From Nocardia ninae NBRC 108245 (GTDB taxonomy: Bacteria; Actinomycetota; Actinomycetes; Mycobacteriales; Mycobacteriaceae), in contig NZ_BJXA01000055.1 in NCBI RefSeq assembly GCF_007990755.1, forward strand, positions 1-61,110: a stretch of 61,110 nt of DNA. The letters are read 5' to 3'. Made by a program: the position numbers and the translations under genes. The notes below the pieces were generated by a model. The model saw only the letters and a list, made by a program, of their open reading frames with translations. It was not told the origin of the DNA and made no database searches. Below, in pieces: positions 43,101-51,552 of this stretch (within the stretch, counting starts at the first letter, position 1; the number at the start of each line of letters is the position of its first letter).

Positions 43101-44723
43101 TCAGTTGACCGAATCCTCCTGGGGCTCCGTATCTTTGCGCCAGGCGAGCAGGACCGACTCGCCCTCCGGCGCGCCCCACGGCAGGAAAATCGCCACGATC
43201 ACCGCGCACACCACTACTGCACCCGCCGCGACGAGCGAGGCGGTATGGGAGCCTTCGAGTGCCGCCGTTTTCATTGCCACGATGAGGTTTTCGCGCTGGC
43301 TCTCGAAGAACGGGGGGAGCGGCCGCTTGCGGATCTCCAGCACGCTGAGCGGACTGGATTTGACCAGCCCTCGCTCGTTCTCGCTCATCAACGTGGTCGG
43401 TAGCGCGTCGATCCGCGGGGCGATCCTGGTCGTGTAGTACGACGCCACGATCGAACCGAGCACCGCGACACCGAGGGTGCCGCCGATCTCCCGGGTGGTG
43501 TCGTTGACCGCGGACCCCGCACCCGCCTCGTTGAGCGGCAGCGATCCCATGATCGACTCGGTGGCCGGTCCCTGAACGATGCCGACGCCGAGCGCCATGA
43601 ACACCATCGAGGGCAGCACGTCGGTGACGTAGGGACTGTCCACCGTCACCTGACCGCCCAGATACAACCCGAGCCCGGTGCTCAGCAGCCCGGTCACGAT
43701 GACCGGCGTCGGCCCGAACCGCTGGGCGAGCAGGGTGGCAATGGGCGCGCCGAGCGCCACCGAGAAGGCGAAAGGCAATGAGGCGATACCGAATTCGAGC
43801 GGAGTGTACTCCCGCACCCCTTGGAAATACTGGGTGATGAGGAACAGAAATCCGAACATCGAGAAGTAGCAGATCGCAATCGCCAAGGCGGGCATCGAGA
43901 ATCGCCGATTGCGGAACAGCGTCATATCGAGAATCGGTGCGGCAGTGCGTAATTCCCAGATGATGAATGCGGCAAGCAGGGCGACGCCGAGCGCACCGGT
44001 GCTCAGTGTCGTGCTGGAGAGCCAGCCGAAGCGCGGCGCCTCGATGATGGACCACACCACCAGCGTGATGCCCGCGATGGACAGCCCGATGCCCGGCAGG
44101 TCGAGCCTGCCGACCTGGGTGGCCCGGGATTCGGGCACCCAGATCAGCGTGGCGACGAGCGCGATGAGCGCCAGCGGCACATTGATCCAGAAAACCGAGT
44201 GCCAGGTGAAGTGGGCCAGCAGCCAGCCGCCCGAGATCGGCCCGATCGCGATGGCGAACCCGGCCATGGCCGTCCACGCCGCGATGGCGAGGGCCCGTTC
44301 GCGTTTGTCGCGGAAGATGTTGATGATCAGCGCCAGCGTCGCCGGGAAGACGGCCGCGGCGAACACACCCATCGCGGCGCGCGCGGCGATCACGCCACCC
44401 ATCGAGCCGGACAGCGCGCCCGCGATCGACATGGCGCCGACGCCGACCAGACCGACCATCATGATCCGGCGGCGGCCGAGCCGGTCGCCGAGGTTGCCGA
44501 AGGCGAGCAACAGGCCCGCGAAGGTGAGGGTGTACGCGTCGACGACCCATTGCAGGCCGCTGACGCCGGTTTGCAGCTGCACCCCGATGGAGGGGAGCGC
44601 CACGTTCACGATGGTGTTGTCCAGGACGACGAGCAGCTCGGCGAGGCAGATCACGGCCAAGGCGAGAAAGCGCTGGTTACGTCGTTCCAGCAGCACCGGT
44701 GGATCGACTATGGAGGTTGCCAT
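43101..44723 (-). CDS. MFS multidrug exporter, DHA2 (EmrB/QacA) family
   Basis: A 540-residue protein with 14 predicted membrane helices. DHA2 motifs: LVVLDNTIVNVALPSIG in TM1, LQWVVDAYTLTFAGLLLAFGNLGDRLGRRR (TM2 and motif A), and IAIGPISGGWLLAHFTW (motif C region). It probably exports drugs by proton antiport. The ATG at 44723 is used; a TTG 6 nt upstream is possible. A palindrome lies just upstream, but no regulator gene is adjacent. Confidence 0.88.
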   Translation of the reverse strand: MATSIVDPPVLLERRNQRFLALAVICLAELLVVLDNTIVNVALPSIGVQLQTGVSGLQWVVDAYTLTFAGLLLAFGNLGDRLGRRRIMMVGLVGVGAMSIAGALSGSMGGVIAARAAMGVFAAAVFPATLALIINIFRDKRERALAIAAWTAMAGFAIAIGPISGGWLLAHFTWHSVFWINVPLALIALVATLIWVPESRATQVGRLDLPGIGLSIAGITLVVWSIIEAPRFGWLSSTTLSTGALGVALLAAFIIWELRTAAPILDMTLFRNRRFSMPALAIAICYFSMFGFLFLITQYFQGVREYTPLEFGIASLPFAFSVALGAPIATLLAQRFGPTPVIVTGLLSTGLGLYLGGQVTVDSPYVTDVLPSMVFMALGVGIVQGPATESIMGSLPLNEAGAGSAVNDTTREIGGTLGVAVLGSIVASYYTTRIAPRIDALPTTLMSENERGLVKSSPLSVLEIRKRPLPPFFESQRENLIVAMKTAALEGSHTASLVAAGAVVVCAVIVAIFLPWGAPEGESVLLAWRKDTEPQEDSVN

Positions 44724-44737
44724 AGTCAAGCAGTCAA

Positions 44738-44748
44738 ACAGTAACTGT
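44738..44748. promoter_or_regulatory. Palindrome upstream of the MFS exporter
   Basis: ACAGTAACTGT is a perfect odd-centred 11-bp palindrome, 15 bp upstream of the exporter ATG. It contains the minus-strand -10-like TACTGT, so a bound repressor would block transcription. Confidence 0.35.
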
Positions 44749-44864
44749 CACCTTAGGTAACGGCTAAGAGGGGCGATCTCAACCACATCTCGGTGGTGAA
44801 TGTGATGCGAGACACAACAAGCCGGGCGCTGAATGGTCCCGATTCGTCGTGGGAGTGCCCCGTT

Positions 44865-44894
44865 TTGGCAGATGGGGGTGGGTCCAGGTACATT
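44865..44894 (+). promoter_or_regulatory. rplJL promoter
   Basis: TTGGCA (44865-44870) and TACATT (44889-44894) with an 18-bp spacer are the best promoter candidate before rplJ. They predict a leader of roughly 235 nt. Confidence 0.5.
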
Positions 44895-44899
44895 GGACA

Positions 44900-45136
44900 A
44901 CAGTTATCGACTAGCTCGATTCCTACCCAAATCCGTTCTACCGAAGACCGTTGGTCGTCGAGCCCGCATGGGTTCGGTCGAAGGTCCGGCGACATTGCCG
45001 GCGGCCCACGCAGGGAGAACCGAGGCCGTGTGATTGCTGTGCGCCCCGGAACGCCTTGCGTCCGGGGCGTTTGTTTTGTCGCCGTCCCCTGACCCGGTAG
45101 TTCGTTTCGAACCGACCATCAGAGAGGAGGCGAAGT
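44900..45136 (+). ncRNA. Ribosomal L10-type mRNA leader of rplJ-rplL
   Basis: A GC-rich untranslated leader of the usual length before rplJ, with several helices, for instance GGTTCGGTCGAAGG and the CGGCGA/GCCGGCGG segments. L10(L12)4 binding leaders are known in this position in many bacteria, including actinobacteria. The assignment is by position and structure potential; the kink-turn was not verified. Confidence 0.55.
45042..45078 (+). terminator. Intrinsic terminator (attenuator) inside the rplJ leader
   Basis: A perfect 9-bp stem, CGCCCCGGA (45042-45050) and TCCGGGGCG (45061-45069), is followed directly by TTTGTTTTG. It ends 58 bp before the rplJ ATG. Since no gene ends here on the plus strand, it looks like a regulated attenuator of rplJL. 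Confidence 0.7.
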
Positions 45137-45685
45137 ATGGCAAAACCCGAGAAGGTCACTGCGGTCGAGGAGATCGCGGAGCAGTTCAAGAGCTCGACCG
45201 CCACCGTGGTCACGGAATACCGTGGTCTGTCGGTCGGCAAGCTCACCGAGCTGCGTCGTGCGCTCGGCGCCGAAGCCACGTACTCCGTCGCCAAGAACAC
45301 CCTGGTCAAGCGCGCTGCCGCCGAGGCGGGCGTGCAGGGCCTGGACGACTTGTTCGTCGGACCGACCGCGATCACCTTCATCAGTGGTGAGCCGGTTACC
45401 GCGGCGAAGGCCCTGAAGACGTTCGCCAAGGACAACAAGGCGCTCATCATCAAGGGCGGCTACATGGACGGCGCACCGCTGTCCGTGTCCGAGGTCGAGA
45501 AGATCGCCGACCTGGAGTCCCGCGAGGTCCTGCTGGCCAAGCTGGCCGGTGCGATGAAGGGCAACATGGCCAAGGCCGCCGGTCTGTTCAACGCTCCGGC
45601 GTCGCAGGTGGCTCGCCTTGCCGCCGCGCTCGTCGAGAAGAAGCAGGCCGAAGCCGGTGGCGACACCGCCGCTGCCGCTGAATAA
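45137..45685 (+). CDS. rplJ: 50S ribosomal protein L10
   Basis: A 182-residue L10: [18 protein letters not shown], the [19 protein letters not shown] strand-helix, [13 protein letters not shown], and a C-terminal helix carrying L7/L12 dimers. The ATG follows AGAGAGGAGG. Probably autoregulates through the leader. rplL follows 65 bp downstream. Confidence 0.96.
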   Translation: MAKPEKVTAVEEIAEQFKSSTATVVTEYRGLSVGKLTELRRALGAEATYSVAKNTLVKRAAAEAGVQGLDDLFVGPTAITFISGEPVTAAKALKTFAKDNKALIIKGGYMDGAPLSVSEVEKIADLESREVLLAKLAGAMKGNMAKAAGLFNAPASQVARLAAALVEKKQAEAGGDTAAAAE

Positions 45686-45750
45686 CCCCGTGCGGGTGAT
45701 TCGCGCGCGGCTCGCCCTCATAGACAACAACTACCGAAAGGAACAACATC

Positions 45751-46131
45751 ATGGCCAACGTTGACGAACTGCTGGAGACCTTCGGCAACATGACCCTGCT
45801 CGAGCTGTCGGACTTCGTCAAGAAGTTCGAAGAGAAGTTCGAGGTCACCGCCGCCGCTCCGGTCGCCGTCGCTGGCCCCGCCGGCCCGGGCGCCGTTGCC
45901 GAGGCCGTCGAGGAGCAGGACGAGTTCGACGTCATCCTCGAGGGTGCGGGCGACAAGAAGATCCAGGTCATCAAGGTGGTCCGCGAGATCGTCTCGGGCC
46001 TGGGCCTGAAGGAAGCCAAGGACCTCGTCGAGGGTGCCCCGAAGGCCATCCTGGAGAAGGTTGCCAAGGATGCCGCCGAGGCTGCCAAGGCGAAGCTGGA
46101 AGACGCCGGCGCCAAGGTTTCGGTCAAGTAA
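45751..46131 (+). CDS. rplL: 50S ribosomal protein L7/L12
   Basis: A 126-residue L7/L12: N-terminal dimerisation helices ([27 protein letters not shown], split), an Ala/Pro-rich hinge (~35-52), and the factor-binding domain [21 protein letters not shown]...[16 protein letters not shown]. The start follows GAAAGGAAC. A strong terminator is 20 bp downstream. Confidence 0.97.
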   Translation: MANVDELLETFGNMTLLELSDFVKKFEEKFEVTAAAPVAVAGPAGPGAVAEAVEEQDEFDVILEGAGDKKIQVIKVVREIVSGLGLKEAKDLVEGAPKAILEKVAKDAAEAAKAKLEDAGAKVSVK

Positions 46132-46151
46132 TTCCGCGACCGAATCGCCCG

Positions 46152-46182
46152 ACAGGCGGTCCCCTTTTCGGGGGCCGCCTGT
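46152..46182 (+). terminator. Terminator of rplJ-rplL
   Basis: A 13-bp stem, ACAGGCGGTCCCC with GGGGGCCGCCTGT (one T-G wobble), around TTTTC, followed by TTGCTGTTTA. Confidence 0.8.
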
Positions 46183-46281
46183 TTGCTGTTTACGGCGACC
46201 TGCGCGAACAATCAGGAAATACCACATGAAACGGGGTTACTCTTCAGTCAGGTTGGGGTGTGCGTCGTCTCGGTCTTGGGA

Positions 46282-46302
46282 TACAGTGGCCCGACCCACT
46301 GT
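46282..46302 (+). promoter_or_regulatory. mceG-mce operon promoter with overlapping inverted repeat
   Basis: The -10-like TACAGT (46282-46287) is embedded in ACAGTGG-cccgac-CCACTGT (46283-46302), a perfect 7-bp inverted repeat, about 75-90 bp upstream of mceG. The overlap suggests repression. It does not match the sites I know for KstR or Mce1R. Confidence 0.45.
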
Positions 46303-46374
46303 GACGTGACACACCGCTCGACCCAGCACGCGGTTCGCCGGTGGGCAGCTCGCTGAGAAATTGTGGAGGTTTGC

Positions 46375-47451
46375 GTGGGCGTCGAGGTCAGAACCGAAGG
46401 TGTTACCAAGTCTTTCGGATCCCAGCGAATTTGGCAGGATGTCTCCCTGACCTTGCCGACCGGTGAGGTCAGCGCATTGCTGGGCCCGTCGGGTACCGGC
46501 AAGTCCGTCTTTCTGAAGTCGCTGATCGGCCTGCTGCGCCCGGAGCGCGGCTCGATCTACGTCGGCGACACGGACATCACCACCTGCTCCAACAAGGAGC
46601 TCTACGAGATTCGCAAGCTCTTCGGCGTGCTGTTCCAGGACGGCGCGCTGTTCGGCTCGATGAATCTTTTCGACAATGTCGCGTTCCCGCTTCGTGAGCA
46701 CACGAAGAAGTCCGAATCCGACATTCGCAAGATCGTCATGGAGAAGCTGGAGCTGACCGGTCTGCTCGGCGCCGAGAACAAGCTGCCCGGCGAGATCTCC
46801 GGCGGTATGCGCAAGCGCGCGGGCCTGGCTCGCGCCCTGGTGCTCGACCCGCAGATCATCCTCGTCGACGAGCCGGACTCCGGCCTCGATCCGGTGCGTA
46901 CCGCCTACATCAGCCAGCTGCTGATCGACATCAACGCGCAGATCGACGCGACCATCCTGATCGTCACGCACAACATCAACCTGGCCCGCACCGTGCCGGA
47001 CAACATCGGCATGATGTTCCGCCGTCAGCTGGTCATGTTCGGCCCGCGCGAGGTGCTGCTGACCTCCGACGAGCCGGTGGTCAAGCAGTTCCTCAACGGC
47101 CGCATGCAGGGCCCGATCGGCATGTCCGAGGAGAAGGACGAGGCCCAGATGGCGCGCGAGCAAGCGATGTTCGACGCCGGGCATCACCACGGCGGCGCCG
47201 AAGAGGTCGAGGGCATCATCCCGCAGATGCAGGCCACCCCTGGCATGCCGGTGCGTCAGGCCGTGCTGCGCCGCAAGGAGCGGGTCCGCGAGATCATGCA
47301 CACCCTGCCGCACGCGGCGCAGACCGCGATTCGCGAGTCACTTGATCAGAACGACGAGACCCAGGTCTTGGCGTACAACAACAGCGACCTGGGTGGTTAC
47401 CCGGGCGGCGCGTACGAGACCACCACTCGACACAACACAACTAACGGGTAA
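46375..47451 (+). CDS. mceG: Mce transport ATPase MceG (Mkl)
   Basis: A 358-residue ABC ATPase very similar to M. tuberculosis Mkl/MceG (Rv0655). Walker A GPSGTGKS (37-44), signature ISGGM (141-145), Walker B IILVDEPDSGLDP. The C-terminal extension of ~100 residues (PIGMSEEKDEAQMA...) is typical of MceG and is needed for its stability. It powers Mce lipid importers. The GTG at 46375 is 5 nt after GGAGG. yrbEA starts 12 bp downstream, so here the ATPase is in the same operon as its permeases. Confidence 0.93.
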   Translation: MGVEVRTEGVTKSFGSQRIWQDVSLTLPTGEVSALLGPSGTGKSVFLKSLIGLLRPERGSIYVGDTDITTCSNKELYEIRKLFGVLFQDGALFGSMNLFDNVAFPLREHTKKSESDIRKIVMEKLELTGLLGAENKLPGEISGGMRKRAGLARALVLDPQIILVDEPDSGLDPVRTAYISQLLIDINAQIDATILIVTHNINLARTVPDNIGMMFRRQLVMFGPREVLLTSDEPVVKQFLNGRMQGPIGMSEEKDEAQMAREQAMFDAGHHHGGAEEVEGIIPQMQATPGMPVRQAVLRRKERVREIMHTLPHAAQTAIRESLDQNDETQVLAYNNSDLGGYPGGAYETTTRHNTTNG

Positions 47452-47462
47452 CATCTGCGATC

Positions 47463-48257
47463 GTGAATTCCTCCCTGGCGCGATTGCGGACTCCACTGGA
47501 GTCGGGGTTCGGCCAGGCCGGCAACATCTTTGCGCTGTTCGTGGACGTGTTGCGCAAGACGTTCCGCCGGCCGTTCGAGTGGCGGGAGTTCATCCAGCAG
47601 TCCTGGTTCATCGCCAGCGTCTCGATCCTGCCCAGCGCACTCGTCGCTATCCCGTTCGGTGCGGTGGTGGCGCTGCAGACCGGTTCGCTGATCAAGCAGC
47701 TCGGCGCCGAATCCTTCACCGGCGCAACGAGCGTGCTCGCCACGGTGCAGCAGGCGGCGCCGGTGGTGACGGCGTTGATCATCGCGGGTGCCGCGGGTTC
47801 GGCGGTCGCCGCCGACCTCGGCTCGCGCACCATCCGTGAGGAGATCGACGCGCTGGAGGTGCTCGGCGTCGATCCGGTGGCCAAGCTGGTGGTGCCCCGG
47901 GTGCTCGGCATGACGCTGGTGGCGCTGCTGCTGAACGGTCTGGTCTCGGTGGTCGGCATCGCGGGCGGCTACTTCTTCAACGTGCTGCTGCAGGGCGGCA
48001 CGCCGGGTGCCTATCTCGCCTCGTTCTCCGCGCTGGCGCAGCTGCCCGACCTGTGGATCGGTGAGATCAAGGCGCTGGTGTTCGGCCTGATCGCCGGTGT
48101 GATCGCCGCGTACAAGGGGTTGCATCCCAAAGGGGGTCCGAAAGGAGTAGGTGAAGCGGTGAACCAATCGGTGGTCATCACCTTCCTGGTGTTGTTCTTC
48201 GTGAACCTCATCCTCACCCTGGTGTATCTGCAGGTCGTCCCGGCCAAGGGCGCCTGA
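47463..48257 (+). CDS. YrbE-type (MlaE) permease A
   Basis: A 264-residue integral membrane permease of the MlaE family: QSWFIASVSILPSALVAIPFG and the EEIDALEVLGVDPVAKLVVPR coupling motif that contacts the ATPase, with about five hydrophobic helices. It forms the Mce transporter core with YrbEB. The GTG start is 12 bp after mceG and 3 bp separate it from yrbEB. Confidence 0.9.
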   Translation: MNSSLARLRTPLESGFGQAGNIFALFVDVLRKTFRRPFEWREFIQQSWFIASVSILPSALVAIPFGAVVALQTGSLIKQLGAESFTGATSVLATVQQAAPVVTALIIAGAAGSAVAADLGSRTIREEIDALEVLGVDPVAKLVVPRVLGMTLVALLLNGLVSVVGIAGGYFFNVLLQGGTPGAYLASFSALAQLPDLWIGEIKALVFGLIAGVIAAYKGLHPKGGPKGVGEAVNQSVVITFLVLFFVNLILTLVYLQVVPAKGA

Positions 48258-48260
48258 CCG

Positions 48261-49127
48261 GTGGCCACCCAGTACCGCAACCCCGTTCTCGCCAAGTCGC
48301 TGCGCCGGGCCGGCGACGTCGTGCGCGCACCGCTGAAGGTGATCGACCGGGCCGGCGAGCAGATGTCGTTCTACTCGCGCGCCATCGCCTGGATCCCGCG
48401 CACCGCCGTGCATTACCGCAAGGAGGTCATGCGGCTGCTCGCCGAGGTGACCTTCGGCAGCGGCGCGCTCGCGGTGATCGGCGGCACCATCGGCGTCATC
48501 GTGTTCATGTCCGGCTCGGTCGGCGTCGTCGTCGGCCTGCAGGGCTTCAAGGCGCTGGACGCGCTCGGCAGCTCCGTGCTCACCGGCTTCCTCACCGCCT
48601 ATATCAACACCCGCGAAATCGCGCCGCTGGTCGCGGCTTTGGCGCTGTCGGCGACGGTGGGCTGTGGTTTCACCGCGCAGCTCGGCGCGATGCGGATCTC
48701 CGAGGAGATCGACGCGCTCGAGGTGATGGCGGTGCCCGGTGTGCCGTTCCTGGTCACCACCCGGGTGATCGCGGGCTTCCTCGCGGTGATCCCGCTCTAC
48801 ATCGTCGGCCTGCTCGGCACGTTCCTGGCCTCGCGGATGATCAGCATCTGGTTCAACGGGCAGTCCAGCGGCTCCTACGACCACTACTTCAGCCTGTTCC
48901 TACCACCTGAAGACGTGCTCTATTCGTTCCTCAAGGTGCTGGTCTTCGCGTTCGTGATCATCATGGTGCACTGCTACTACGGCTTCCACGCCACCGGCGG
49001 ACCGGCCGGTGTCGGCGTCGCGGTCGGGCGTGCGGTGCGGGCCGCCATCGTGCTGGTGAACGTGCTCGATTTCTTCCTCAGCTTGGCGATTTGGGGGACC
49101 ACGACGACCGTGCGGGTGGCGGGATGA
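48261..49127 (+). CDS. YrbE-type (MlaE) permease B
   Basis: A 288-residue MlaE-family permease: VTFGSGALAVIGGTIGVIVFMSGS, the EEIDALEVMAVPGVPFLVTTR coupling motif and GVGVAVGRAVRAAIVLVNVLDF at the end. It pairs with YrbEA. The GTG at 48261 follows yrbEA by 3 bp; its stop overlaps the mceA ATG (ATGA). Confidence 0.9.
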   Translation: MATQYRNPVLAKSLRRAGDVVRAPLKVIDRAGEQMSFYSRAIAWIPRTAVHYRKEVMRLLAEVTFGSGALAVIGGTIGVIVFMSGSVGVVVGLQGFKALDALGSSVLTGFLTAYINTREIAPLVAALALSATVGCGFTAQLGAMRISEEIDALEVMAVPGVPFLVTTRVIAGFLAVIPLYIVGLLGTFLASRMISIWFNGQSSGSYDHYFSLFLPPEDVLYSFLKVLVFAFVIIMVHCYYGFHATGGPAGVGVAVGRAVRAAIVLVNVLDFFLSLAIWGTTTTVRVAG

Positions 49128-50479
49128 GCGCGCGCGGGGTGCAGGCGTGGCGGTCGACGGAGAAGCTGCGCATCCGGTTGCTCGGCATCGCGTTCTTCGT
49201 GGTCGTCGCGTTGTTCCTGGCCACCACCATCGCGATCTACAACAAGCAGTTCGTGAAGACGGTCGACGTCGACCTGGTCACCGACAGCGTCGGCAACGCG
49301 CTGACCAAGAACGCGGACGTGAAGGTGCGCGGCATCAGCGTCGGCGAGGTGCGGTCCAGCTACTCCGAGAACGGCAGGGTGACACTGAACCTCGCCATCC
49401 AGCCGGACAAGGCGGACCAGATCCCGGCCAACGCGACCGCGCGGCTGCTGCCGAAGACGCTGTTCGGCGAGCGGTATGTGGATTTGGTGATCCCCGCCGA
49501 CCGCAGCGGAGCGCACCTGACCAACGGCGTGGTGCTGCAGCAGGACAAGAGTGGCAACGCGATCGAACTGAGCAAGCTGCTCGACGATCTGATGCCGCTG
49601 CTGCAGGCGATTCCGCCGCAGGATCTCGCCGCCACCCTCGGTGCGCTCTCCCAGGCGCTGTCCGGTCAGGGTCTCGCGCTCGGCGAGAGTGTGGACAAGC
49701 TGGACAACATCTTCCGTCAGGTCAACGGCGTGCTGCCGGACCTGCAGGAAGACCTGCGCAGCTTCGCCGAGGTGGCCGCCACCTACTCCGATGCCGCGCC
49801 GCAGCTGGTCAACGCGCTGGACAACCTGCGCACCACCAACGCGACCGTGGTGCAGCGCCGCTGGGACATCGACTCGCTGTACGCGGTGCTGACACCCGCC
49901 TCGTCGAACACCGCCGATTTCCTGGTCGCCAACCGCGACAACATCATCGACCTGTCCGCCGATTCGCGCCCGCTGCTGGAGATGCTGGCCACCTACTCGC
50001 CGACCTTCCCGTGTGTGATGGCGAACTTCGCACAGCTCAAGCCGCGCATCGACGAGATCCTCGGCAAGGGCACCGAGCATCCGGGCACCAGGGTGACCAT
50101 CGAGTTGACCAACCCGCGCGGCAAGTACCTGCCGAACCAGGACGAGCCGCGGTGGCTGGACGACCGTGGGCCGTGGTGTATTCCGGAGAAGCCGCTCGGT
50201 GTCGACCCCGGGCAGTACACGGGCGGCGCGAACAACGACGGCTCCTACGCGGTGCCGAGCCGCTACCCCGGCGACCAGGAGACGGGCAAGCTGTCGCCGC
50301 CGCAGTTCGGGGTCTACCCGGCGGGCAATGTCGCGACCATCGCGGGCTCGCCGCTGGAGCAGCAGTCGCTCGGCGCGATCTACGGTGCGGCGCACGGTGT
50401 CTCGCCTGATCAAGTGCCGAGCTGGGTGACCAGGGCCGGCGCGCCGGCGTTCCGTGGCAGCGAGGTGAGCGTGCGATGA
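49124..50479 (+). CDS. MCE-family protein MceA
   Basis: A 451-residue protein: N-terminal anchor helix (LLGIAFFVVVALFLATTIAIY), MlaD/MCE domain (VDVDLVTDSVGNALTKNADVKVRGISVGEV), a long helical domain, and a C-terminal region with conserved Cys (SPTFPCVMANFAQLKPRI, GPWCIPEKPLG). It should form part of the hexameric periplasmic tunnel. The start overlaps yrbEB by 4 bp, so an upstream frame is discarded. Confidence 0.92.
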   Translation: MSARGVQAWRSTEKLRIRLLGIAFFVVVALFLATTIAIYNKQFVKTVDVDLVTDSVGNALTKNADVKVRGISVGEVRSSYSENGRVTLNLAIQPDKADQIPANATARLLPKTLFGERYVDLVIPADRSGAHLTNGVVLQQDKSGNAIELSKLLDDLMPLLQAIPPQDLAATLGALSQALSGQGLALGESVDKLDNIFRQVNGVLPDLQEDLRSFAEVAATYSDAAPQLVNALDNLRTTNATVVQRRWDIDSLYAVLTPASSNTADFLVANRDNIIDLSADSRPLLEMLATYSPTFPCVMANFAQLKPRIDEILGKGTEHPGTRVTIELTNPRGKYLPNQDEPRWLDDRGPWCIPEKPLGVDPGQYTGGANNDGSYAVPSRYPGDQETGKLSPPQFGVYPAGNVATIAGSPLEQQSLGAIYGAAHGVSPDQVPSWVTRAGAPAFRGSEVSVR

Positions 50480-51552
50480 AGGAGACACTGCGTGGCTTGG
50501 GCGGGCCGCTGACCAAGCTGATCATCTTCGTCATCGTGACGCTGTTCGCTACGACCATGCTCGGTTTGTCCATCGCCAACTACAGCGGTGGCGGCACCGA
50601 GTTCAAGGCTCGCTTCACCGATGTCACCTCGCTGAACGCGGGTGACGAGGTGCGCATCGCCGGGGTGCGGGTCGGCAAGGTCACCGACGTCTCGATCGTG
50701 GACAAGCGCCTCGCCGAGGTGAAATTCGAACTCACCGACCGGGATTGGCTGCCCGCCTCGACCACCGCGAGCATCCGCTACCGCAACCTGGTCGGCCAGC
50801 GCTACATCGCGCTCGAACAGGGCACCGGTGAGCAGGGCCGCAAGCTCAACGCGGGCGGCACCATCCCGCTGGAGCGCACCCATCCCGCGCTCAACCTGAC
50901 CACCCTGTTCAACGGCTTCCGGCCGCTGTTCCGCACGCTGACCGCCGACGACGTGAACAAGCTCTCCTTCGAGATCATCCAGGTGTTCCAGGGCGAGCAG
51001 GGCACGATCCACGACCTGGTGGCCACCACCGCGAGCCTGACCAACAAGATCGCGGACAAGGACGCGGTGATCGGTCAGCTCGTCCGTAACCTGACCGCCG
51101 TGCTCGACACGGTCAACCAGCGCGACGACCAGTTCAACCAGCTCATCGTCAATACCGAGGCGCTGGTCAGCGGGCTGTCCGCGGAACGCGACACGATCGG
51201 CCGATCGGTGACCTCGCTCGGCAACCTGGCCTCGGCCACCGCCGATCTGCTCGTCCCGGTGCGCCCGACGCTGCAGGGTTCGATCGCCGGGCTGAGCCAG
51301 CTCACCGGCACCATCAACGAGCGCAGCGACGACGTGAACGCCGTGCTGGCCAACCTGCCGGTCAAGATGGAGAAGCTCGGCCGGGTAGGCAGTTACGGCT
51401 CCTGGTTCCAGTTCTATCTGTGCGGTATCGACATCGTCGTCGGCCCCGGCGCGGTGGAGGCGCCGCAGCTGAACCTGCCCGCCGGACTGCCCACGATCAA
51501 CCAGCCGCTCTACACCAACGCCGCGCCGCGCTGCTCCGGGAAGGCCCGCTGA
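50476..51552 (+). CDS. MCE-family protein MceB
   Basis: A 358-residue protein: LTKLIIFVIVTLFATTMLGLSI anchor, MCE domain (FKARFTDVTSLNAGDEVRIAGVRVGKVTDV), helical tunnel region and a C-terminal FYLCGIDIVVGPG...APRCSGKAR with two conserved cysteines. It overlaps both neighbours (ATGA at 50476-50479; TGATG at the 3' end). Confidence 0.92.
   Translation: MKETLRGLGGPLTKLIIFVIVTLFATTMLGLSIANYSGGGTEFKARFTDVTSLNAGDEVRIAGVRVGKVTDVSIVDKRLAEVKFELTDRDWLPASTTASIRYRNLVGQRYIALEQGTGEQGRKLNAGGTIPLERTHPALNLTTLFNGFRPLFRTLTADDVNKLSFEIIQVFQGEQGTIHDLVATTASLTNKIADKDAVIGQLVRNLTAVLDTVNQRDDQFNQLIVNTEALVSGLSAERDTIGRSVTSLGNLASATADLLVPVRPTLQGSIAGLSQLTGTINERSDDVNAVLANLPVKMEKLGRVGSYGSWFQFYLCGIDIVVGPGAVEAPQLNLPAGLPTINQPLYTNAAPRCSGKAR

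Noticed and set aside
47397-48884. 495-codon frame antisense to yrbEA/yrbEB
   Set aside because: His/Arg/Asp-rich shadow translation of two clear permease genes.
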